Positions 1-8,249 of a stretch of DNA of 64,000 nucleotides are shown one piece after another. Location of the stretch: positions 1 to 64,000 of the forward strand of contig NZ_FOEO01000005.1 in NCBI RefSeq assembly GCF_900110765.1, in the 5' to 3' direction. How positions within the stretch are numbered: position 1 is the first letter of the stretch; each line of letters begins with the position of its first letter. Position numbers and translations under genes: made by a program. Under the pieces are notes generated by a model. That model had not been told where the DNA came from, searched no databases, and saw nothing but the letters and a program-made list of their open reading frames with translations. The stretch is from Pseudomonas sp. NFACC02 (GTDB lineage: Bacteria > Pseudomonadota > Gammaproteobacteria > Pseudomonadales > Pseudomonadaceae).

Positions 1-23
1 CCGACGACGACAGGAACAGGATC

Positions 24-54
24 AGTTGAAGGCTGCTCAGGGCAGCCTTCAACT
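24..54. terminator. Perfect 13-bp inverted repeat, terminator-like hairpin
   Basis: AGTTGAAGGCTGC (24-36) and its exact reverse complement (42-54) are separated by five bases. The hairpin would be very stable. No T-tract follows on either side, so it is either a bidirectional or Rho-assisted terminator for a gene lying left of the window, or a structural element. Confidence 0.5.
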
Positions 55-78
55 ATGAAACATATTTACCGGACACTA

Positions 79-175
79 GTGACGCTCCGCGTGGTTACGC
101 CGCGACTGACGCTCTGCGTCAACGTGGACGCGGAGCGTCCTGGCAGGCATTCCCACGCAGAGCGTTGGAACGATC
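79..175. repeat. Intergenic Pseudomonas repeat with GACGCTCCGCG / CGCGGAGCGTC arms
   Basis: The stretch holds GACGCTCCGCG near 81 and its complement CGCGGAGCGTC near 129-139, then TTCCCACGCAGAGCGTTGGAACGATC. Imperfect palindromes built from GACGCTCCGCG and TTCCCACGCAGAGCGT words are, from general knowledge, scattered between genes in fluorescent pseudomonads. The rest of 1-463 holds no convincing gene. Confidence 0.55.
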
Positions 176-463
176 CTGGATCCTCTGCACCCCACCTACG
201 CTACGGCCTGCGGCCAGAAGCAAAGTCGCACGCGGCCAGATGAATGCGCGGCGCGCTGTTATCCCCGATTCAGAGAAAAGCCACCCACCGCCAATTGACA
301 ATCCCCAGGCCGCTTCTCTAGGATGCCGCTCATGCGCCGATTTAAACAGCTACTTGCGGGGCGCCTGATGCCGTGAAAACGCCGTCGAAATACCGCTAAA
401 GCGCTGGTTCGGTGTTGCCTCTCACCGCTGCCCAGCGGAACACTGAGGCAGAGAAAACTCACG

Positions 464-781
464 ATGAGCACCCAATCCAATCCGCGCCCCCTCGTTCGTC
501 TGGCACCTATCGCCAGTCAATTCAATCGTCGTAATCCAAAAATCCTGCTGGGCGGTTCCCATCAGCCCACGCTGTTGCGATACCTCGACGGCTGGCCCCG
601 TCGCCAGAATGGCCCTCACGCGTTTCTCATCCAGTTCATTGACGCTGATGAATCCCTTGAACGCTTCACCAACGACCAGTTTGACCTGGCGGTCGTGCAG
701 GCGCCTTGCGCCGAGCAGGCTGACGCGGTGATTCGTCACCTCACGCGCATTGCCCGCCAGGGTCTCATCACGCGTTGCTGA
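464..781 (+). CDS. Short hypothetical protein, possibly truncated
   Basis: This is a 105-residue open frame starting ATG after a weak purine stretch (GAGGCAGAGAAAA). Residues near 72-77 (FDLAVV) followed by a helix rich in charged residues recall the middle of small Pseudomonas methyltransferase-like proteins of the DUF6231 type, but the match is by eye and weak. The frame ends abruptly at CGTTGCTGA, and open reading continues in another frame (RVADKEVLSEF…) to about 947, so a frameshifted longer gene is possible. A competing antisense frame covers the same bases. The product is not recognised. Confidence 0.35.
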   Translation: MSTQSNPRPLVRLAPIASQFNRRNPKILLGGSHQPTLLRYLDGWPRRQNGPHAFLIQFIDADESLERFTNDQFDLAVVQAPCAEQADAVIRHLTRIARQGLITRC

Positions 782-1003
782 TAAAGAGGTTCTGAGCGAA
801 TTCACGCCAGACTGGCCCAAGGCTCAGGCGCACGCTAGCCAAGTGACGTCATTCGTTCAGGTCGACAGGGAATCAAAACACGGGGGGAGCGGGGAAGTGA
901 CTTTCCACTGGCGTTTACCCTCGACTTCAGTAAACGCCCAGACGTGATACAGATCGCTCGGCAAGGCGGGGCTGCGCGATCATGAGGCAGAGACAGGCGT
1001 CTC

Positions 1004-2020
1004 TCAACGCACCATGAGCACCACGCGACCACGCACCGGATCTTCGTCCAGATGGTGATGCGCTTTGCCGAACTGCTCGAACGGCCAGGTGCGATGAATG
1101 TCCGGCTTGAGCAGGCCCTGAGCGGTCAGCGCATTGATCGTGTCGAGCGCACGCTTCATCGCAGGCCCATCCTGTTCGATACCCAGTTCAGGTTTGCCGG
1201 TGAAGTTCTCCAGGCAATGCACGAAAAAACGCATGTTCTTCCGGAAAGCCTGCAGCGCCGGGAACGGCGTCTTGTTGCCGCCGCGCAGGCCGTACAGCAC
1301 GAGGCTTCCGCGTGGGGCGAGGACGTCGCCGAGCATCGACATCTGCATGCCGCCGAAGCCGTCGAACACGGCCTCGATGCCTTGACCTTTGGTCAGTGCT
1401 TCGATGCGCAGGCAGATATCGTCTTCCTCGGTCACGATCACACGTTCGGCGCCATTGGCCAGCAGGTATTCGCGATCCTCGGCATGTTGAGTGGCCGCGA
1501 TGACACGCAGGCCCAGTGCCTTGCCCAACTGTACGAAGGCAATGCCGGGGCTGTACGCGGCGTCGGTCACCAGCACGGTCTGTCCGGCTTGAACCTTGGC
1601 CAGATCAACAAAAGCGAAGTACGCCAGCAGCATCGGCGTGTAGTGAACGCTGGCTTCGACCGGGGTCAGGGTGTCGGGGTAACGGGTCAATGCGTTGCGC
1701 GGGACCAGCACGTGGTCGCCGCACACCGGGTAATCGTTGGCGCTCATGGCCTTGAAGCTGGCGACTTTATCGCCGACCTTCAGGTCGGTCACGTCGCTGC
1801 CGACCGCTTCGACGACGCCGGCCATTTCGCTGCCGATCCCGGCGGGCAACTGCACGTTGGTCAGCGCAAGGTTCTGCCGCCACAACACATCGTCCCAGCT
1901 GATACCGATGGCTTCGGCACGAACCAGCACTTCCTGTGGACCCGGCAAGCGGTCAGGTTGCTCCTCGCAGCTGAGCACATCGGCTTTGCCGAAGCGGTGA
2001 AATTTGATGGCGCGGGACAT
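1004..2020 (-). CDS. Zinc-type MDR alcohol dehydrogenase/quinone oxidoreductase family protein
   Basis: A 338-residue medium-chain dehydrogenase/reductase, expected to be a cytosolic NAD(P)H-dependent oxidoreductase. The N-terminal GroES-like half (residues about 1-150) contains GIGSEMAGVVEAVG, the family's G-E-xAG-x-V signature, and VGDKVASF. The C-terminal Rossmann half carries QTVLVTDAAYSPG in place of a canonical GxGxxG loop, then KALGLRVIAATQ. The catalytic-zinc cysteine of classical ADHs is not evident, so an NADPH:quinone reductase-like activity is as likely as alcohol oxidation. The start chosen is MSRAIKFHRFG, preceded by GAGG at a proper distance. Upstream in-frame codons to 2080 lack this site. 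It is divergent from the RidA gene. Confidence 0.85.
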   Translation of the reverse strand: MSRAIKFHRFGKADVLSCEEQPDRLPGPQEVLVRAEAIGISWDDVLWRQNLALTNVQLPAGIGSEMAGVVEAVGSDVTDLKVGDKVASFKAMSANDYPVCGDHVLVPRNALTRYPDTLTPVEASVHYTPMLLAYFAFVDLAKVQAGQTVLVTDAAYSPGIAFVQLGKALGLRVIAATQHAEDREYLLANGAERVIVTEEDDICLRIEALTKGQGIEAVFDGFGGMQMSMLGDVLAPRGSLVLYGLRGGNKTPFPALQAFRKNMRFFVHCLENFTGKPELGIEQDGPAMKRALDTINALTAQGLLKPDIHRTWPFEQFGKAHHHLDEDPVRGRVVLMVR

Positions 2021-2228
2021 TTTCAGCCTCGACTCATTGGATGAAGGGTGTAATGACTGTATCGACGCAGGCCTATTCACACTATTTCTGTCTGTCGATA
2101 CCCGACATGCCCGTAATCAATTGCGATGCGGGGAACTCCTGACATGACCTGCCAGGGCGCGCCAGGCGATGTGGGTTTATGATTCGGGCGCGGGACACCC
2201 ACCAACTTTCGAACAACGGGGACTGACA

Positions 2229-2699
2229 ATGTCGTGTGATGTGCGCTTCAAACAGGCGTGTGAGCGGTTGGGGTATGACTTCGATGGCGAGATCAAGATC
2301 GGCGGCAACTACGTGCCGCTGGTGCGTCATGAGGATCAGATCTACATCAGCGGGCAGATTCCCCGAGTAGGTGACACGGTGGTCGTCACGGGAAGGGCCG
2401 GGGCCGATGTCACACTGGAACAGGCGCAACTGGGTGCGAAAATCAGCGCCTTGCGCGCCATCGCGTTGCTGCAGCGCAGCCTGGGCAGCCTCGACAAGAT
2501 CAAGCGCGTGCTGCGCATGACCCTGTTCGTGCAATGCACCGACAGCTTCACCCAGCAGAGCGAGGTGGCCGATGGTGCTTCCGAGTTGCTGTTTTTTGTG
2601 TTGGGTGAGGCGGGCGCGCATACCCGCAGCTCGGTCGGCGTGTATCAGTTGCCGAAGAATGCCACGGTGGAGATGGACCTGATCGCCATTGCCGATTAA
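2229..2699 (+). CDS. RidA/YjgF family protein
   Basis: 156 residues; the start ATG follows GGGGA with good spacing. RidA-family proteins hydrolyse reactive enamine/imine intermediates made by PLP enzymes. It has the family's QIYISGQIPRVGD strand, the segment with DxITLEQAQ-like spacing (DVTLEQAQLGAKISALRAIALLQ) and a C-terminal RSSVGVYQLPKNATVEMDLIAIA with the conserved Arg and Glu of the ligand-binding cleft. At 150+ residues it belongs to the longer, YjgF-endonuclease-like subgroup rather than the 128-residue RidA proper. It is convergent with the LysR gene. An ArgD-like PLP enzyme lies 1 kb away, a reasonable source of substrates, though that link is only positional. Confidence 0.85.
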   Translation: MSCDVRFKQACERLGYDFDGEIKIGGNYVPLVRHEDQIYISGQIPRVGDTVVVTGRAGADVTLEQAQLGAKISALRAIALLQRSLGSLDKIKRVLRMTLFVQCTDSFTQQSEVADGASELLFFVLGEAGAHTRSSVGVYQLPKNATVEMDLIAIAD

Positions 2700-2744
2700 C
2701 CGGGCCGATGGCGCACCGCGTCGGAGGAAGACGTGTGGGCCGGC

Positions 2745-3647
2745 TCATTGCCCCCATGCCGCTAACGCACACGCCACAAAATGCCTGACCTTGGGCAAGC
2801 GGTAGCGGTCCTGCGGGTACATCAGCCACATCGGTCGACTTGGAGGCTGGTAACGCTGCAACAGCGGCACCAGTCGACCGCTTTGCAGGTCTTCGCTGAT
2901 CAGCACATCCGGCAACATCGCTATGCCCATACCGGTCAGCGCGGCCTGACGCAGTGCCGGTGAGCTGTTGACGATCATGGGGCCGGACACCGGAATTTCC
3001 ACCACGCCGTCGGGGCCGGTCAGTTTCCACAACTTGTCGGCCGCTCGCCAGTCGTCGCCGGCCGGGTAGGCGAATGCAAGGCAGCTGTGAGCGCGTAAGT
3101 CGTCTGCGGTCAGCGGTGTACCACGACGTTCGAGGTAGGCCTTCGAGGCGCAGATGGTCAGCGTGTAGTCATTCAACGGGCGTGCGATCAGCGCAGACGA
3201 TTCGGGAACACCGAGGCGAATGGCCGCGTCGAAACCGTGCTCCACGAGGTCCATCAACTGGTTGCTCAACACCACCTCGACGTTGATTTCCGGGTAACGC
3301 AAGACGAAGTCGCTCAGCATCGGCGACAGGCGCTCGGCGCCGAAGGCCGGCGGTGCGGTGATGCGCAAGGTGCCGCTGGGTTCGGTCTGCAGGTGTTCGG
3401 CCATGCGCTCGGAGTCCGCCACCAACCCCAAGACGTCGACGCAGCGGCGGTAATACTGAAGGCCGAACTCCGTGAGGTTCTGGCGACGGGTCGTACGTTG
3501 CAACAGGCTGACCCCGAGTCGTTGCTCCAACGCTTTGAGGTGATTGCCGACCATCGTGGTCGACATTTCGCACTGCCGCGCCGCCGCCGTCATGCTGCCG
3601 CTCTCGACCACGCTGACGAAGACGTTCATTGCCTGAAAGACGTCCAT
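2745..3647 (-). CDS. LysR-family transcriptional regulator
   Basis: A 300-residue one-component regulator. Residues 1-60 form the winged helix-turn-helix (MDVFQAMNVFVSVVESGSMT, then AAARQCEMSTTMVGNHLKALE and QRLGVSLLQRTTRRQ). Residues about 90-290 form the periplasmic-binding-protein-like effector domain (GTLRITAPPAFG…, GFDAAIRLG). The serine after SGS and the TTMV recognition helix place it in the large subgroup that represses or activates divergently transcribed metabolic genes. MDVF at 3647 is preferred over the Met two codons upstream. It is divergent from the aminotransferase gene across about 93 bp, its likely target. Confidence 0.9.
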   Translation of the reverse strand: MDVFQAMNVFVSVVESGSMTAAARQCEMSTTMVGNHLKALEQRLGVSLLQRTTRRQNLTEFGLQYYRRCVDVLGLVADSERMAEHLQTEPSGTLRITAPPAFGAERLSPMLSDFVLRYPEINVEVVLSNQLMDLVEHGFDAAIRLGVPESSALIARPLNDYTLTICASKAYLERRGTPLTADDLRAHSCLAFAYPAGDDWRAADKLWKLTGPDGVVEIPVSGPMIVNSSPALRQAALTGMGIAMLPDVLISEDLQSGRLVPLLQRYQPPSRPMWLMYPQDRYRLPKVRHFVACALAAWGQ

Positions 3648-3740
3648 TATCAAGCCCTGCTTTAAAGTGACTCAAGTAAGGCGATCTTTATACAGCATTC
3701 CGGGTTAACGATACTGGCCTCACTCAATCGTGATGGAGCC

Positions 3741-4919
3741 ATGGACATGACCGCCGCCTGCCTGATGAACACTTACAAGCCGCTGCCCTTGAGCTTCGTC
3801 AGGGGTGAGGGCGCGCGACTTTGGGACGACAGCGGTCGCCAGTACCTGGACGCGGTGGCGGGCGTGGCAGTGACCAATGTCGGGCACAGTCATCCGTGGA
3901 TCGTTTCGGCGATCAGCGAACAGGCCGGTTTGCTGCTGCACACCTCCAATCATTACCGCATCGACTGGCAACAACGGCTGGCCGCGAAGCTCACCCGGCT
4001 GTCAGGTCTGGAGCAGGTGTTCTTCAATAACTCGGGCGCTGAGGCCAATGAGACGGCGCTCAAGCTGGCCCGTCTGTATGGCTGGGCCAAAGGCATTGAG
4101 CAGCCGTTGGTGCTGGTGATGGAAAACGCCTTTCATGGCCGCACGCTCGGTACGTTATCGGCCAGCGACAACGGCACGGCCCGCCTGGGTTATCAGCCGA
4201 TGTCCGGTGAGTTCGTCAAAGTGCCGTTCGGCGACATGGACGCGATCAAACAGGCCGCCCGGACCTACGGCGAGCGCATCGTGGCGGTGATGCTTGAGCC
4301 GGTTCAGGGCGAGGGCGGCGTCACGCTGCCACCGCCGGGGTATCTGAAAGCCGTGCGCGCGCACTGCAGCCAGAACGGCTGGCTGATGATCCTCGATGAA
4401 ATCCAGACGGGCATCGGCCGCACCGGTCGCTGGTTTGCCTTTCAGCACGAAGGCATCGTGCCGGACGTCATGACCCTGGCCAAGGCGCTCGGCAACGGCA
4501 TCCCGATTGGCGCCTGCCTGGCGTCCGCCGCCGTGGCCAGATTGTTCACGCCGGGGAGCCATGGCAGCACGTTCGGCGGCAATCCGCTGGCGTGTCGGGT
4601 CGGCTGCACGGTGCTGGATATCGTCGAACAGCAAGGCCTGTTGAACAACGCAGCAGGGCAGGGCGAGCGGCTGCTGGCACGTTTGCGTGAGGCGCTGGCC
4701 GGGCACCCCGATGTGTTGCAGATTCGCGGGCTGGGTTTGATGGTCGGCATCGAGCTGACCCGGCCCGTTCGTGACCTTTGCCTGACTGCCGCCCAGGAGT
4801 ACGGTGTGCTGATCAACGTCACCCGCGGACAAACCATTCGGTTGCTGCCGCCGTTGATCATCGATGAGCAGGAGGTGGAGCACATCGTCAGTGCGGTGGT
4901 GGGGGCATTGGGTGGTTGA
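3741..4919 (+). CDS. ArgD-like class-III aminotransferase
   Basis: A 392-residue PLP-dependent fold-type I enzyme of the acetylornithine/succinylornithine transaminase group, which moves an amino group between 2-oxoglutarate/glutamate and an omega-amino or omega-semialdehyde substrate. Hallmarks are [16 protein letters not shown] (phosphate-binding region), [25 protein letters not shown] and the Schiff-base lysine K248 in TLAKALGNG, then [16 protein letters not shown] sequence ([13 protein letters not shown]). The start follows TGGAGCC. Pseudomonads normally encode a separate biosynthetic argD/aruC, and this copy sits beside its own LysR gene, so a catabolic role is possible. Exact substrate cannot be read from the sequence. 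Confidence 0.85.
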   Translation: MDMTAACLMNTYKPLPLSFVRGEGARLWDDSGRQYLDAVAGVAVTNVGHSHPWIVSAISEQAGLLLHTSNHYRIDWQQRLAAKLTRLSGLEQVFFNNSGAEANETALKLARLYGWAKGIEQPLVLVMENAFHGRTLGTLSASDNGTARLGYQPMSGEFVKVPFGDMDAIKQAARTYGERIVAVMLEPVQGEGGVTLPPPGYLKAVRAHCSQNGWLMILDEIQTGIGRTGRWFAFQHEGIVPDVMTLAKALGNGIPIGACLASAAVARLFTPGSHGSTFGGNPLACRVGCTVLDIVEQQGLLNNAAGQGERLLARLREALAGHPDVLQIRGLGLMVGIELTRPVRDLCLTAAQEYGVLINVTRGQTIRLLPPLIIDEQEVEHIVSAVVGALGG

Positions 4920-5032
4920 CGGGCGTGCAGGCCGCTGTTGACTGAAGGTCCGTGAAAGCCTGGCTAACAAACCTGGCTAACACGGCCTTCGGCCAGAATC
5001 AAAAACAGCGAGTCGTGGCCTTTGCAGATGTG

Positions 5033-6268
5033 CTACTTCGCGGACAACTCCATGATCATCGCCACCGTCAGGTACAGCCTGGGCGCGATGCTCGACAGGT
5101 CGGCGTATTCGTCGTCGGCGTGCAGTCCTGCGCCGACCACGCCCATGGTTTCCAATACCGCAGGCTTCTGGCTGTCAGGCACGTACGCGTATCCGGCGTC
5201 GGTGCCGAAACGCATGGCGATCGGTTCGATCGTGCGACCGATCTTGCCGTACAGCGTTTGTGCGGTTTTCGCGAGGTCTTCCGACGCGGGGTTTTTCACC
5301 AGCGGTGGGCGGCCTTTGTCGAGGCGAAAGCTCACTTGCGTCCCGTCGATCAGCGTGTTCTGCACGATCCGTTGACCGTCAGCCAGGACGCGGTCCGTTT
5401 CGCTCAGGTCCGAATAGCGCATGTCACCTTCGGCGGCCGCGCTTGAGGGAATGATGTTGCGCTTTTCGCCGCCCTTGATCAGAGTCCAGTTCACCGTCGT
5501 GCCTTTGGCCGGATCGCCAAGGTCTTTGAGCTGAACCAGTTGATGGGCCAGTTCCATCGCGGCGTTGCGTCCGGCTTCAGGCGCGGAGCCCGCATGCGAC
5601 GACTTGCCCTTCACGTCCACGAAAACACCGTTGATGCCGTTGGTGGCAACGGTCACCGCGTCCTTGTCGGGCGGTTCGTACGAGAACACGTAGTCGTGTT
5701 TTTTGGCCAGGTCGGCGATGATTTTCTTCGAGCCCGACGAGCCGGTTTCTTCGTCCGGGTTGAACAACACGGTGATGGTGCCGAAGTCCTTGAACTTCTG
5801 ATCCTGCAGCAGTTTGAGCGCGTGCAGCACCATGGCCACGCCGCCTTTTGCGTCGGCCACACCGGGGCCGTAGGCGCGCTCCGCATCGACGCGGAACGGC
5901 CGTTTCGCGGCGGTACCGGGTCCGAACACGGTGTCGTAATGAATCATCAGCAGGAAGGTTTTCGTGCCGTCGCCCTTGATCGTGCCGACGATGTTGTCGC
6001 CCGCCGAGGGTGTGGCCGGTGTGGTTTCGACCGTCGCGCCCAGTGCCTTGAGCCGCTCGACCAGCACCGCGCTGACAGTCTTCAATCCGGCGGCCTGTCC
6101 TGTACCGGTGTCGATGTCCACCAGTTGTTTGACGGTGGCAAGGTAAGGTTTCTGTTCGGCTTCGGCTTTTTTCAGCAGTTGATCGGGCGGCAGGTCGGCG
6201 GCGAACGCCAGTGAGCAGAGCAGAGAGGCGGCGACAGCGGTCGCCAGAGAGGTACGTCGAACAAGCAT
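5033..6268 (-). CDS. Secreted M20 metallopeptidase, carboxypeptidase G2-like
   Basis: 411 residues with a cleavable signal peptide (MLVRRTSLATAVAASLLCSLAFA, cut about residue 23), so periplasmic. It belongs to the M20 dizinc family that contains Pseudomonas carboxypeptidase G2, which removes C-terminal glutamate from folates and related amides. Ligands fit: H110 in MIHYDTV, D139 in GVADAKGG, E173/E174 in NPDEETGS, and a late histidine in GAGLHADDEYADL. The dimerisation ('lid') domain lies about 215-320 (KGKSSHAG, GGEKRNIIP). The start is MLVRR because GAGGGA lies at the right distance and the signal peptide begins there. It lies 110 bp downstream of two lipoprotein genes on the same strand. 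Confidence 0.85.
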   Translation of the reverse strand: MLVRRTSLATAVAASLLCSLAFAADLPPDQLLKKAEAEQKPYLATVKQLVDIDTGTGQAAGLKTVSAVLVERLKALGATVETTPATPSAGDNIVGTIKGDGTKTFLLMIHYDTVFGPGTAAKRPFRVDAERAYGPGVADAKGGVAMVLHALKLLQDQKFKDFGTITVLFNPDEETGSSGSKKIIADLAKKHDYVFSYEPPDKDAVTVATNGINGVFVDVKGKSSHAGSAPEAGRNAAMELAHQLVQLKDLGDPAKGTTVNWTLIKGGEKRNIIPSSAAAEGDMRYSDLSETDRVLADGQRIVQNTLIDGTQVSFRLDKGRPPLVKNPASEDLAKTAQTLYGKIGRTIEPIAMRFGTDAGYAYVPDSQKPAVLETMGVVGAGLHADDEYADLSSIAPRLYLTVAMIMELSAK

Positions 6269-6378
6269 GCTGGATCCCTCAGAAGGTGTGCGAGTCATCT
6301 TCTGATACCTGTGTGGCCCGGCTTGTTCCCTGATGGGGGCAGACAGGTCCGCGTCATCGCTGACGCGAACCCTCCAGG

Positions 6379-7332
6379 TCAGGGCTGTGGCGAGGGCACA
6401 ACCTGGGCGGGCGCCCCGGCAACCTGCTGCAACGCGGGCCAAAGCGTCGAGTCTTCCAGCTTCACGGGGGCCGACCTGACGGCGCCATCAAGGCTGCGGT
6501 AGCGCACGTAGGTGTCGCTTGAGGACAGCAACTGACCTCGCTCCACGTGGCGTTGACCATTGATCACGAACCGAATGGTCTGTTCGCGTCCCGCGTTGCC
6601 TTGTGCCTGCAGATCCTGAGCCAGGACTTTCATCGACTCATCGATACTCGCGTTCAGCACGCGGGTGACGTTCGCCAGATCGAGCTGGCCATCGTCGATG
6701 CACGACGCTCCACACCGCCTAAACGACTGGCTGAAGACCTCGATGCGGGCGTGATAGAGCGCCGAACCGGCGATGTCCTGAAGCTCGACTTCGTTGAGCA
6801 GACTGAAGCTGCCCCGGTCGGGCGCCAGGACGATGTGGGGCCGTACCACGAGCCGTCCGGCAATCGGGTTTTGCGCTTGCCTGAGACCCGCTTCAGCGCT
6901 CGCTTGCCGGTAACGCTGCTGCAGCTGGCCATCGAGGGGATTACCCGCCAGCAACGATGCCATGGGCCTGGCGTCTTTTTCGGCTTCATTGCGAGCATCG
7001 CGCTCCAGCGCGCCACTGCCCATTTGCGAATGAAGCGCGCCGAGCACCAGAAGTCCGGCAAGTCCCGCACCGTGCGCCGCATTGGCTGCGTTCTGGCTGG
7101 TCTGCTGGGCCGCCATCGCGGTCTTGGCGTCAATCACCATCGAGGCAGTGACGAAGTCTTTCGCCGGCATCTGCACGTCAACCTGTAAGCCGTGATCGTT
7201 GATGTAACGCATCGCAGCAGGGTCGTTGAAGCTTCGTGATGGCGCCGGGGACTGGGCGCAGCCGCCGAGCATCAGTCCGAGCGCCGCCCCCAGGCCGATG
7301 TGCAGGCCTGTCCTTAGGCTCAACCGCTTCAT
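6379..7332 (-). CDS. Lipoprotein of unknown function
   Basis: 317 residues. The signal sequence ends in a lipobox (LMLGGC, cysteine near residue 25), so the mature protein should be membrane-anchored. The body has an Ala/Gly-rich helix (AANAAHGAGLAGLLVLGALHS), then a soluble part rich in short beta strands. No enzymatic motif is seen. Its first four bases overlap the stop of the upstream lipoprotein gene (ATGA), so the two are translationally coupled and probably form one envelope complex. Paired lipoproteins with similar chemistry occur elsewhere in proteobacteria, but I do not recognise this family by name. Confidence 0.75.
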   Translation of the reverse strand: MKRLSLRTGLHIGLGAALGLMLGGCAQSPAPSRSFNDPAAMRYINDHGLQVDVQMPAKDFVTASMVIDAKTAMAAQQTSQNAANAAHGAGLAGLLVLGALHSQMGSGALERDARNEAEKDARPMASLLAGNPLDGQLQQRYRQASAEAGLRQAQNPIAGRLVVRPHIVLAPDRGSFSLLNEVELQDIAGSALYHARIEVFSQSFRRCGASCIDDGQLDLANVTRVLNASIDESMKVLAQDLQAQGNAGREQTIRFVINGQRHVERGQLLSSSDTYVRYRSLDGAVRSAPVKLEDSTLWPALQQVAGAPAQVVPSPQP

Positions 7333-8030
7333 TTATTGAACGCAGACAGGATTTGTTGACGGCTGCCATCCAGCGCCTGGTAGAAGGCATTGGACAGGTT
7401 GCTGTACCCCGGCTGGTCCCATTCACCCTGGGCAGGCTGCACCACCACAAACGGCTTGTACCACACCAGTCGGCTGTCCTTTGGGTCGACCAGCATGCCA
7501 ACCCCGCCGACTTGAGGCGTCGGAACACTGGTCGGCACGACGCTGTAGTAACTGCGGAATGCACCTGTGGTGGTGTAAGAAATCAATAGAAGACGGTCTA
7601 CGCCGTATTTGCTTTTCAGGTCACTGATGTTGCGCGCCAGGTAACCTTCGCGTTTTTCGGTTTCTTTGAATGTTGTCAGGTCGATCGCGTCAGGAATGCG
7701 TTTGGCATTGAGACCTTTGGCTTTCAGGCTGGCGACGACTTCATCCGGCAGGCTTTCGAGGTCGTGCAGTTCCCAGGCGCTGACCTGATCGCTGAGCTTA
7801 CTGTTCACCCCTTTGTTGATCGCCAGATCCAGCAGACCCTGATTGCCGGTCAACGCCAGTTGCGGCGCTGGCAACGGGCTCAGGGCAACGCCTATGACGG
7901 GATCTTTGTCATTCCAGAATTGGGCGTCGAGGTCGATGGGCTTCTGGACGAAGCTGGAGCAGCCGGTTAGCACGGCGGAAGCGGACAGCAAAACGATGAC
8001 AAAGCTGTAGCGGATGAGGCGAGCGATCAT
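7329..8030 (-). CDS. Lipoprotein of unknown function, first gene of the pair
   Basis: 233 residues; start MIARLIRYS follows AAGGGA at 9-10 bases. The signal peptide ends in VLTGC (cysteine near residue 24). The mature part contains DRLLLISYTTTGAFRSYYSVVPTS, likely beta-sheet, and ends with SRQQILSAFNK. No known domain is recognised. It is the promoter-proximal gene of a three-gene unit with the second lipoprotein and the peptidase, and is divergent from polB. Confidence 0.75.
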   Translation of the reverse strand: MIARLIRYSFVIVLLSASAVLTGCSSFVQKPIDLDAQFWNDKDPVIGVALSPLPAPQLALTGNQGLLDLAINKGVNSKLSDQVSAWELHDLESLPDEVVASLKAKGLNAKRIPDAIDLTTFKETEKREGYLARNISDLKSKYGVDRLLLISYTTTGAFRSYYSVVPTSVPTPQVGGVGMLVDPKDSRLVWYKPFVVVQPAQGEWDQPGYSNLSNAFYQALDGSRQQILSAFNK

Positions 8031-8116
8031 GGGCAAATCCCTTTGAATGGCGTTGAACTTTTTTGGTGGCATGATGATGGCGTGTTGCGGGTGGCATAGT
8101 GCCATAAATTTTGTTT

Positions 8117-8130
8117 ATTTGGCGCCAAAT
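8117..8130. promoter_or_regulatory. 14-bp perfect palindrome between lipoprotein operon and polB
   Basis: ATTTGGCGCCAAAT is an exact palindrome in the 219-bp divergent region, about 120 bp from the polB start and 87 bp from the lipoprotein start. It is operator-like but I cannot name a regulator. No CTG-N10-CAG LexA box is visible in the region. Confidence 0.35.
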
Positions 8131-8249
8131 TTTTGATCATTGCTCATTTTTGAGAATCTTGTGGCGGCGACGACGACAGGGTGACGCGCTTTCATTCGCC
8201 GATGGCCGTAGAATCCCGCCTCTGAAATACGGTTTTTGAGGTTGCAGCG

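Noticed and set aside
1052..2044. 330-codon plus-strand frame opposite the MDR gene
   Set aside because: His/Gln-rich composition typical of an antisense shadow; the minus-strand frame has the MDR signatures.
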